Shown here piece by piece: positions 1 through 5,082 of a DNA stretch of 5,082 nt. The stretch covers positions 1 through 5,082 of the forward strand of contig JAQBUS010000127.1 in the NCBI GenBank assembly GCA_027623875.1. The letters run 5' to 3'. This stretch comes from Pseudomonadota bacterium. Lineage in GTDB: Bacteria > Pseudomonadota > Alphaproteobacteria > Rhodobacterales > Rhodobacteraceae. Both the position numbers and the translations under genes were made by a program. The first letter of the stretch is position 1, and each line of letters begins with the position of its first letter. Under the pieces are notes generated by a model. It made no database searches. It saw only the letters and a list, made by a program, of their open reading frames with translations, and was not told the origin of the DNA.

Positions 1-643
1 TATCCATTCGAGCAGCCAGTTCTAAATTATGAGTTGCCACTATCGCTGATAACCCTGTCTCTCTAGCTAACTCGATTAAGGTCTTAAAAACATTTTCAGC
101 TGTTACAGAATCTAAATTTCCTGTGGGCTCATCTGCCAAAAGTAAATCCGGTTCATTAGCAAGTGCCCTACAAAAAGCAACTCTTTGCTGCTCTCCACCA
201 GATAATGTTCCTGGCCTATGTGTCATTCGCTCCTCTAATCCCACCTTGCAGAGCAATTTTTTAGCTCTTTGTATTGCCGCCGCACTTGATTTTCCTGACA
301 CTAACTGCGGTAACACTACATTTTCCAACGCACTGAATTCCGGCAAAAGATGATGAAACTGATAAACAAATCCTAACTGATTTCGTCGAACTTTTGTACG
401 GACAGCATCACTCTGCCCAGTTATATCTTTACCTGATAAAGATACCTGCCCTAAATCGGCAGTTTCAATAAGTCCCGCAATATGCAGCATAGTAGACTTT
501 CCAGCTCCCGAAGGAGCAACCAAAGCTACAACTTCGCCTTTTTCAATGGAAAGATTGACATCACGTAAAACTAAAATTTCTTTTGGCGTACCTTTGTAAT
601 AATATTTATGAATTCCTGATAATGTTAAAGCGGAATTACTCAT
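1..643 (-). CDS. lolD: LolD, ATP-binding subunit of the lipoprotein-releasing ABC transporter (3' end cut off by window edge)
   Basis: I translated this frame by hand; 214 codons are present. The protein is a cytoplasmic ABC ATPase that powers the LolC-type permease to release lipoproteins from the inner membrane to LolA. All nucleotide-binding motifs are visible: Walker A APSGAGKST (about residues 43-51), Q-loop FVYQ ending at Gln95, signature LSGGEQQR (147-154), Walker B LLLADEP with Asp171 and Glu172, a D-loop (GNLD, 175-178) and the H-loop His205. The segment FHHLLPEFSALENV just after the Q-loop is typical of LolD as opposed to other ABC ATPases. Translation starts at ATG 643-641, inside the last codons of lolC, preceded by GAGG at 653-656. 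LolD proteins are about 225-230 residues, so roughly the last 10-15 are probably beyond the left edge. No defect is visible in the part seen. Confidence 0.95.
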   Translation of the reverse strand, partial: MSNSALTLSGIHKYYYKGTPKEILVLRDVNLSIEKGEVVALVAPSGAGKSTMLHIAGLIETADLGQVSLSGKDITGQSDAVRTKVRRNQLGFVYQFHHLLPEFSALENVVLPQLVSGKSSAAAIQRAKKLLCKVGLEERMTHRPGTLSGGEQQRVAFCRALANEPDLLLADEPTGNLDSVTAENVFKTLIELARETGLSAIVATHNLELAARMD

Positions 644-1907
644 ATCTCAGTGCCTCGACTGGATTCATTCTGGCCGCTCGCCTTGCTGGAAATATAGTGA
701 CTACGAAACTTAAGGTCAGCGATAGTGTAACGGCTGAAATGACATCATCAATTTCTAATCTTGCAGGTAATTTTGAAATGTAACGAACAGATGGATCCCA
801 ACCACCGCCTCCAATTATATAGTTTATAAATTCAAAAACTTGATCAATATATACAGCAATTAAGCACCCCAGGAGAACACCAAATAAAGTACCTAGAACC
901 CCAATAGTAGCTCCACACAGAAAAAATACCCTTAATATAGACCCCTCTGTTAATCCAATAGTGCGAAGAATACCTATGTCACGCCCCTTATTTTTAACTA
1001 ACATTATAAGTCCCGAAACGATATTCATTGAAGCTATTAGTACCAATATAGATAAGATAAGGAACATGACATTATCTTCCATCTCTAAAGCTTGTAAAAA
1101 TGCTCCTGAACTATCCCTCCAGGTCCAAAAAGACAGCTGTGGAAAAAGTGCGCGAAGCTGTTGCATGTCAAATTCATTTATTTTTTCTGGATAAGTTAAA
1201 GTTATTTCAACTTCGTCAGCAAAGCCTTCTCTGTTGAAAAACTTTTGCGCCTCCTGAAAGGGCATGTAAACGCGAGTCCTGTCAATATCATACCTCCCTA
1301 CCTGAAAGATATAAACTACTTTATATGAAACCACTCTTGGGCTAGTACCAAAAGCAGTCTTAAGACCGTCCGGAGATGTAATCTTAACCTTGTCGCCGAT
1401 CGACAAACCTAATTCGCGTGCAACCCCTAGACCAATTGCTAACCCTTTTGAAAAGTCTTCGATATTTCCATAAGAAATTTGAGGTTTCGCTACCCTCGGT
1501 AACGCTGCCAAATCTTCGGACCTAATACCAAAAACTTCGACACCTGCATTGCGTCCCCGGGATGAAACCATAACCTGCCCTTTGATTAATGGGGATGATT
1601 TTGCGACCCCCGAACGCAGTGAAATCTTTTCTGAAATTGAATCGTAGTTTTTTATGCCTACGGAAATATCACTGCCTTCAGATATATCTCTTAAAGTATA
1701 AGCTGTTATATTAGCATTTGCTCCCAAAATGGTGTCAACAAACTCGTGTCTAAAACCAGACCTTACAGCCAAGGTAACAATCAATGCCATCACAGCAAGA
1801 GTAATACCAATTAATCTAATCCAAGTCATAGCGCTTACACCGCCATCGGCGCGCCTTGACCTAAGATAACGCCAAGCTAGCATCCACTCAAACCCTGAAA
1901 ATAACAT
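636..1907 (-). CDS. lolC: LolC/LolE-family lipoprotein-releasing permease
   Basis: Inner-membrane subunit that takes outer-membrane lipoproteins from the inner membrane and, with LolD, hands them to LolA. From ATG 1907 it is 423 residues, close to the usual LolC/E length of about 400-425. The order is family-typical: a cytoplasmic start (MLFSGFEWMLAWRYLRSRR), a first membrane helix near 31-50, a large periplasmic domain (about 51-278), then three helices near 279-303, 326-354 and 388-408, ending FPARRAARMNPVEALRYE. The cytoplasmic loop KNKGRDIGILRTIGLT (about 306-320) is the conserved coupling segment contacting the ATPase. An in-frame GTG at 1913 would add two residues, but the AGG at 1916-1918 lies only two bases before it and eight bases before the ATG, and family proteins begin MLFS, so I chose the ATG. 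No second permease (lolE) is visible, so a homodimer is possible. The gene follows proS by 71 bases and overlaps lolD. Confidence 0.95.
   Translation of the reverse strand: MLFSGFEWMLAWRYLRSRRADGGVSAMTWIRLIGITLAVMALIVTLAVRSGFRHEFVDTILGANANITAYTLRDISEGSDISVGIKNYDSISEKISLRSGVAKSSPLIKGQVMVSSRGRNAGVEVFGIRSEDLAALPRVAKPQISYGNIEDFSKGLAIGLGVARELGLSIGDKVKITSPDGLKTAFGTSPRVVSYKVVYIFQVGRYDIDRTRVYMPFQEAQKFFNREGFADEVEITLTYPEKINEFDMQQLRALFPQLSFWTWRDSSGAFLQALEMEDNVMFLILSILVLIASMNIVSGLIMLVKNKGRDIGILRTIGLTEGSILRVFFLCGATIGVLGTLFGVLLGCLIAVYIDQVFEFINYIIGGGGWDPSVRYISKLPARLEIDDVISAVTLSLTLSFVVTIFPARRAARMNPVEALRYE
653..656 (-). promoter_or_regulatory. Ribosome binding site for lolD inside the lolC coding sequence
   Basis: GAGG at 656-653 (minus strand) lies nine bases upstream of the lolD ATG at 643. 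It is formed by the codons for Glu-Ala of the conserved VEALRYE tail of LolC, so the end of lolC supplies both protein sequence and the initiation signal for lolD. The placement supports coupled translation of the two subunits. Confidence 0.6.
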
Positions 1908-1978
1908 TACCACAGCCTAATAATTACAAAACCATCAATACAGTCATTTAATTTAAAAGAGTATAGAAAAATATAATA
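1908..1978 (-). other. Gap between proS and lolC, no clear signal
   Basis: This 71-base AT-rich spacer contains the lolC ribosome binding site near its downstream end. I see no stem-loop terminator and no convincing promoter, so proS and lolC are probably transcribed together. Confidence 0.5.
1916..1920 (-). promoter_or_regulatory. Ribosome binding site deciding the lolC start
   Basis: TTAGG at 1920-1916 (minus strand) ends eight bases before ATG 1907 but only two bases before the in-frame GTG at 1913. The normal spacing of about 5-9 bases therefore favours the ATG. Confidence 0.6.
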
Positions 1979-3316
1979 TCAAATAGATTGATATATCTGA
2001 ATTATCTTTTTTACAGCCTCCTCCACGGAAACCTCTTCAGTTTGGCCAGTTCGCCTTGACCCAACTTCAACAACACCGTTTTTTAAACCTCTGGGCCCAA
2101 CTATTATTCTCCAGGGTAATCCCAACAAATCCATGGTGGAGAATTTTCCTCCCGCTCGCTCATCTCTGTCATCATAAAGAACCTCTAACCCAAAGGAACT
2201 CAAGGAATCATAAATTGTCTGACACGCCAAGTCGGCCTGCTCATCTCCTTGCCTTAAATTTATTAAACCACAATGAAATGGCGTCACTTCTTCAGGCCAA
2301 ATAATTCCTTTTTCATCATGATTTGCTTCGATTATAGCTCCCACTAATCTAGAAACCCCAATTCCATGACTTCCCATGTGTACCGAAACTTTTTCACCGT
2401 TGCTGTTTTGGACAGAGGCTCCCATTGCATCCGAGTATTTTGTTCCAAAATAAAAAATTTGCCCAACTTCAATCCCTCTAGAGGACTTACGATGCTCTTG
2501 AGGTACTTGATCAAAGAGAGCATTATCGTGGGTTTCGTTTGTCCTCGCATATGGGCTGGTCCACTTTTTAACTACCTCAGAACACTCATCCCAGTTATCA
2601 TAATCTACTGCCTCGGCACCTAAAGATAAATCTAATATTCTATCGTCATAAAATACTTCACTTTCACCAGTCTCAGCCAACACTAAAAATTCGTGAGTAT
2701 CTTCTCCTCCGATTGGACCACTATCTGCTCTCATCGGGATAGCTTTTAGCCCCATACGTTCATAAGAACGAAGGTAACTCACCATGTGTCTATTATAAGC
2801 ATGAATTGCTGAGTCGTGGTCTATATCAAAATTATAACCATCTTTCATATAAAATTCTCTACCACGCATTACACCAAAACGAGGCCGAACTTCGTCTCTA
2901 AACTTCCATTGAATATGGTACAAAGTTAAAGGTAAATCCTTATAACTAGAAACATGTGAGCGAAATATATCTGTTATTAGTTCTTCATTTGTTGGGCCGT
3001 ACAGCATATCTCTGCCACTTCGATCTTTTATCCGAAGCATCTCATCACCGTAATCGTCATAGCGTCCACTCTCTCGCCACAAATCTGCAGACTGGATGGT
3101 TGGCATTAGCATGGGTATATGGCCAGCTTTTTCTTGTTCTTCATGCACAATTTTTTCGATCTTTTTTAACACTTTAAAACCTAAAGGAAGCCAAGAATAA
3201 ATTCCCGCACTGGACTGCTTAATCATTCCCGCTCTTAGCATATATCGATGACTAACAATCCTGGCCTCTGAAGGGGTTTCCTTTAAGACAGGTAAAAAAT
3301 AACGACTTAGACGCAT
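1979..3316 (-). CDS. proS: Prolyl-tRNA synthetase, short bacterial form without the editing insertion domain
   Basis: Cytoplasmic class II aminoacyl-tRNA synthetase that charges tRNA-Pro with proline using ATP. The 445-residue protein begins MRLSRYFLPVLKETPSEA. It shows motif 1 around 30-66 (AGMIKQSSAGIYSWLPLG), the proline/ATP-site loop GPTNEE (107-112), motif 2 starting FRDE at 139-142 and running to about 163, GIEVGQIFYFG (281-291), and motif 3 with GSHGIGVSR (315-323). The anticodon-binding domain covers about 345-440 (TPFHCG, YDDRDERAGGKF, VGPRG). Long bacterial ProS proteins are about 570 residues and carry an editing domain of about 180 residues between motifs 2 and 3; only about 118 residues lie between 163 and 281 here, so that domain is absent. 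This is the usual form in alphaproteobacteria. ATG 3316 is preceded by AAAGAG at 3325-3330, eight bases upstream. lolC follows 71 bases downstream without a visible terminator, suggesting one transcript. Confidence 0.97.
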   Translation of the reverse strand: MRLSRYFLPVLKETPSEARIVSHRYMLRAGMIKQSSAGIYSWLPLGFKVLKKIEKIVHEEQEKAGHIPMLMPTIQSADLWRESGRYDDYGDEMLRIKDRSGRDMLYGPTNEELITDIFRSHVSSYKDLPLTLYHIQWKFRDEVRPRFGVMRGREFYMKDGYNFDIDHDSAIHAYNRHMVSYLRSYERMGLKAIPMRADSGPIGGEDTHEFLVLAETGESEVFYDDRILDLSLGAEAVDYDNWDECSEVVKKWTSPYARTNETHDNALFDQVPQEHRKSSRGIEVGQIFYFGTKYSDAMGASVQNSNGEKVSVHMGSHGIGVSRLVGAIIEANHDEKGIIWPEEVTPFHCGLINLRQGDEQADLACQTIYDSLSSFGLEVLYDDRDERAGGKFSTMDLLGLPWRIIVGPRGLKNGVVEVGSRRTGQTEEVSVEEAVKKIIQIYQSI

Positions 3317-3409
3317 AACTATATCTCTTTAGTTGAAAATTACTCTTCCGGCTTAGGCTAAAGGATTCAGTTTGCCAAGGTTACCGTTAAAAGATTTAAA
3401 TATTTGTTT
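3317..3409 (-). other. Gap between ppx and proS, no clear signal
   Basis: This 93-base AT-rich spacer is the longest non-coding stretch in the window. It holds the proS ribosome binding site, an isolated TTGGCA (3378-3373) resembling a -35 box but without a matching -10 box 16-18 bases on, and no GC-rich hairpin followed by a T-run. Whether proS is read from ppk-ppx or from its own promoter cannot be decided from the sequence. Confidence 0.5.
3325..3330 (-). promoter_or_regulatory. Ribosome binding site for proS
   Basis: AAAGAG at 3330-3325 (minus strand) is a partial Shine-Dalgarno match, eight bases before ATG 3316. The start it supports agrees with the conserved MRLSRYFLP N-terminus of the family. 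Confidence 0.5.
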
Positions 3410-4954
3410 TTAAATAATTTCAGTTTTGGCTTTCAATGCTTCTGCAAGAGATAAAAACCTTGCCGCAACCACCTCTCCATAAAGAGCTTTCATTTCAGCC
3501 TTCATAGTAAGCTGTAAGATGCCTCTTTTGGAATCCCACAATAACCGAGCAGGCATTTCCGATTCAACCGTAGAGAACATAGCACCAAATCTCATTGCCT
3601 TTCCTAAGATTTCTGCTTCCTTAAGCTCATCATTACTTAAAATTTCTAACAAATCCTTGTACTTCATAGACTGCCGGCTATTCTTATATCGGTGGAGTAA
3701 AGAAATTCCTAAAAAAACTCTCTCCACATGGGATAAACCTCCAAGGTTTGCTCTAGTCGCATTATCAAAACAAACTTCTGCTCGATAATCTGGATGGGCC
3801 CTCCAATTGACGTCGTGTAACAAACATGCGGCCTTAATTAATCTTAAGCGGCCTTCTGAAATATCCTTAAAAAGAGGTTTAATAAAAATAAAAAGCAATG
3901 AACCAAACCCAGGAATTCTCGCATTCTGTTGTTCATCAAGCCTACAGGCTTCTAGCAAAGGATCACAGCGCTTCAATTGGTATGGCATTTGCTCGTAAAG
4001 GAGCCCCTCTCTTACACCATAACTAGAAATAGAAATAGATCTCGGCTTTAATCGTTTCAAAAGAGCTCGGAGCACTATTGAAGCAATAGGTACCAACCTA
4101 AGGCGCGCGTTAGACATTCCAGTAAGCTTTTTTAGCTCACAACTACCCTTAGACAGAATCCAATCTACGGTGTCTAATACTGATTGCTGCGTCATTTTAT
4201 ATTCGTGTAAAACTCTAAGCGGATAATTCTGTCTTTCCATATCCAAACGAGCAATAGCCCTCCAGGAACCTCCAACAAGAAACAAATCTTTTCCTTTAGT
4301 AATCAACAATTTCTGATTTTCATAAAAGTTTTTATCTATAGTAGACTGAATTGTTTCTTGGTCATCTGTTAAGTTCATAAGTTTTAGGGGGCCAAGAGGA
4401 AAAGAGCTACATTGGCCAACTAATCCATCCCCAATCTCAGCAAGTTCAAGCGATGAGCCACCAATATCACACATAATCCCTGTAGCTTCTGGCCAACCCA
4501 GGAATACACCCTGTGCGGAAAGCTTTGCCTCTTCAATACCACTCAAAATTTTTAACTCTAAACCGGTTCTCAGAAAAACTTCATTACAAAATTCTACTCC
4601 ATCGTTTGCATCTCTAATAGCTGCTGTCGCGATACATAAGACCGGTGAGATTTCCATAGCTTTAGCAACCAAAGAGAATCTAGATAATGCCAAAAATGCG
4701 CGTTCTTTAGAGGCTTTTCCCAAGTTCCCAGATGAGTCCATATCATCGCCCAGGCCACAAAAAATATTTTCATTAAAAAAATACGACGGGCTCCTTGCCG
4801 CGCCATCGAATACAACCATCCTTATGGAGTTTGATCCAACATCAATAGTTCCAACTCTTGTTAGAGAATTTACATTTTCATCCAGGAAAATCGGCTGCTC
4901 AACTAAATTGTTTTTATTCTTTAGTTTATTACTGCCTAAAAGTTTACCAACCAA
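3410..4954 (-). CDS. ppx: Exopolyphosphatase, Ppx/GppA family
   Basis: Likely removes terminal phosphates from inorganic polyphosphate in the cytoplasm; family members can also hydrolyse pppGpp, and the sequence alone does not exclude that. The 514-residue protein has the acetate/sugar kinase/Hsp70-like fold motifs: phosphate-1 loop GTIDVGSNSIRMVVF (35-49), TAAIRDANDG (110-119), the acidic SGIEEAKLSAQGV segment (138-150) where the family's catalytic glutamate lies, phosphate-2 loop CDIGGSSLELAEI (162-174), VGGSWRAIARL (227-237) and SYGVREGLLY (311-320). A C-terminal HD-like helical domain follows, with LLHDVNWRAHPDYRAE at 378-393. The start is TTG at 4954-4952: an in-frame TAA at 4960-4958 excludes anything further upstream, the next ATG (codon 46) would destroy the first phosphate loop, and AAGGG (4963-4967) sits eight bases before TTG. 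About 34 residues precede the first motif. The gene lies 50 bases after the probable ppk end, which supports a polyphosphate role. Confidence 0.92.
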   Translation of the reverse strand: MVGKLLGSNKLKNKNNLVEQPIFLDENVNSLTRVGTIDVGSNSIRMVVFDGAARSPSYFFNENIFCGLGDDMDSSGNLGKASKERAFLALSRFSLVAKAMEISPVLCIATAAIRDANDGVEFCNEVFLRTGLELKILSGIEEAKLSAQGVFLGWPEATGIMCDIGGSSLELAEIGDGLVGQCSSFPLGPLKLMNLTDDQETIQSTIDKNFYENQKLLITKGKDLFLVGGSWRAIARLDMERQNYPLRVLHEYKMTQQSVLDTVDWILSKGSCELKKLTGMSNARLRLVPIASIVLRALLKRLKPRSISISSYGVREGLLYEQMPYQLKRCDPLLEACRLDEQQNARIPGFGSLLFIFIKPLFKDISEGRLRLIKAACLLHDVNWRAHPDYRAEVCFDNATRANLGGLSHVERVFLGISLLHRYKNSRQSMKYKDLLEILSNDELKEAEILGKAMRFGAMFSTVESEMPARLLWDSKRGILQLTMKAEMKALYGEVVAARFLSLAEALKAKTEII

Positions 4955-4962
4955 AACTTAAA

Positions 4963-4967
4963 CCCTT
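4963..4967 (-). promoter_or_regulatory. Ribosome binding site supporting the TTG start of ppx
   Basis: AAGGG at 4967-4963 (minus strand) stands eight bases before TTG 4954. No in-frame ATG or GTG lies between the upstream in-frame TAA (4960-4958) and the first conserved motif, so this site is the main support for TTG initiation. Confidence 0.6.
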
Positions 4968-4972
4968 ATAAG

Positions 4973-4978
4973 ATTATA
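4973..4978 (-). promoter_or_regulatory. Possible -10 element upstream of ppx
   Basis: TATAAT at 4978-4973 (minus strand) matches the sigma-70 -10 consensus exactly, in the 50-base gap between ppk and ppx. The -35 side is poor: TTGGAA at 5004-4999 is 20 bases away, and at 17 bases only GAAATT is found. Transcription would begin very near the Shine-Dalgarno sequence, leaving a leader of about 12 bases. In DNA this AT-rich a chance match is plausible, so an internal promoter for ppx is only a possibility. Confidence 0.2.
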
Positions 4979-5004
4979 GTTATTTTGTGATTTTGAATTT
5001 CCAA

Positions 5005-5082
5005 TCAATCTATTGAGTGTGTTAATTCAGGCACGTCTGATGCCCCCGCAGATCCTCTACCTGAGAGAGAGGGATTTTCCAT
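5005..5082 (-). CDS. ppk: C-terminal end of a probable polyphosphate kinase (5' part outside the window)
   Basis: Reading the minus strand from the right edge gives 25 residues starting MENPSLSGRGSAGASD and ending THSID at a TGA stop (5007-5005). As I recall, alphaproteobacterial polyphosphate kinases (Ppk1) end with a segment of the form YFMxNPSLSGRG followed by a short variable tail, which this fits. The placement 50 bases upstream of ppx on the same strand is also the usual ppk-ppx arrangement. The enzyme polymerises the terminal phosphate of ATP into polyphosphate, but none of its catalytic residues are in the window. The first visible codon happens to be ATG; it is more likely an internal methionine than a start, since a free 25-residue peptide has no other support. 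The identification rests on a short tail plus context. Confidence 0.72.
   Translation of the reverse strand: MENPSLSGRGSAGASDVPELTHSID

Noticed and set aside
1908..1913. GTG at 1913 as the lolC start, adding two residues.
   Set aside because: The only Shine-Dalgarno-like sequence is two bases from it, too close for initiation, while ATG 1907 has normal spacing and matches the family N-terminus.
2344..2623. Open frames on both strands within proS, and similar plus-strand frames within lolC, lolD and ppx.
   Set aside because: They lie wholly inside strongly conserved genes, lack plausible ribosome sites or recognisable motifs, and are best explained as chance frames.
3350..3378. TTGGCA at 3378-3373 as a -35 box for a proS promoter.
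   Set aside because: The hexamers found 16-18 bases downstream (for example TAAGCC) are poor -10 matches, so no complete promoter can be supported.
3394..3415. Inverted repeat ATTTAAA / TTTAAAT with an 8-base loop spanning the ppx stop codon.
   Set aside because: The arms contain only A and T and would form a weak stem, with no following U-run in the right position. TTTAAA is self-complementary and common in AT-rich DNA, so this is not a credible terminator.
4982..5010. Possible short stem (TGATT / AATCA) between ppk and ppx.
   Set aside because: The stem is only five base pairs, mostly A-T, with a long loop and no T-run; it does not qualify as a terminator or known regulatory element.
5005..5082. 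An independent 25-residue small protein starting at the ATG on the right edge.
   Set aside because: The frame is open to the window edge and the sequence fits the remembered C-terminal tail of polyphosphate kinase in the expected position next to ppx.

Overview
The window holds five protein-coding genes, all on the minus strand and closely packed. In transcription order (right to left) they are the 3' end of a probable polyphosphate kinase gene (ppk), a complete exopolyphosphatase gene (ppx), a complete short-form prolyl-tRNA synthetase gene (proS), a complete lipoprotein-release permease gene (lolC), and lolD, the ABC ATPase partner, which runs off the left edge. There are no RNA genes, insertion sequences, CRISPR arrays, phage genes or long repeats. 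No gene-free stretch exceeds about 95 bases.

The source looks like an AT-rich alphaproteobacterium, most likely a marine Rhodobacterales/Roseobacter-type lineage. This rests on remembered family sequences rather than a search: LolC has the TLAVRSGFR and FPARRAARMNPVEALRYE segments, LolD has VAPSGAGKST and FVYQFHHLLPEFSALENV, ProS is the 445-residue form without the editing insertion, and Ppx has a C-terminal LLHDVNWRAHPDYRAE segment. These proteins are well conserved, but the DNA is clearly AT-rich (TTA, AAA, ATA and AAT codons are common). That fits a low-GC, streamlined pelagic member better than a classical high-GC Rhodobacter relative.

Right part (about 3410-5082): polyphosphate metabolism. 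Ppk makes polyphosphate and Ppx degrades it from the end. A gap of only 50 bases separates the genes, so they are probably co-transcribed. ppx appears to start at TTG, backed by a well-placed AAGGG Shine-Dalgarno sequence.

Middle (1979-3316): proS, separated from ppx by 93 AT-rich bases with neither a convincing promoter nor a terminator.

Left part (1-1907): lolC and lolD, with the two reading frames overlapping by 8 bases. Together they encode an inner-membrane machine that extracts outer-membrane lipoproteins and passes them to the periplasmic carrier LolA. proS-lolC-lolD reads as one operon, an order I recall as common in alphaproteobacteria.

Overall this is an ordinary conserved housekeeping region. 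I found no previously undescribed system. The points worth a second look are start-codon choices, the compact gene junctions and the inferred absence of cis-editing in ProS.
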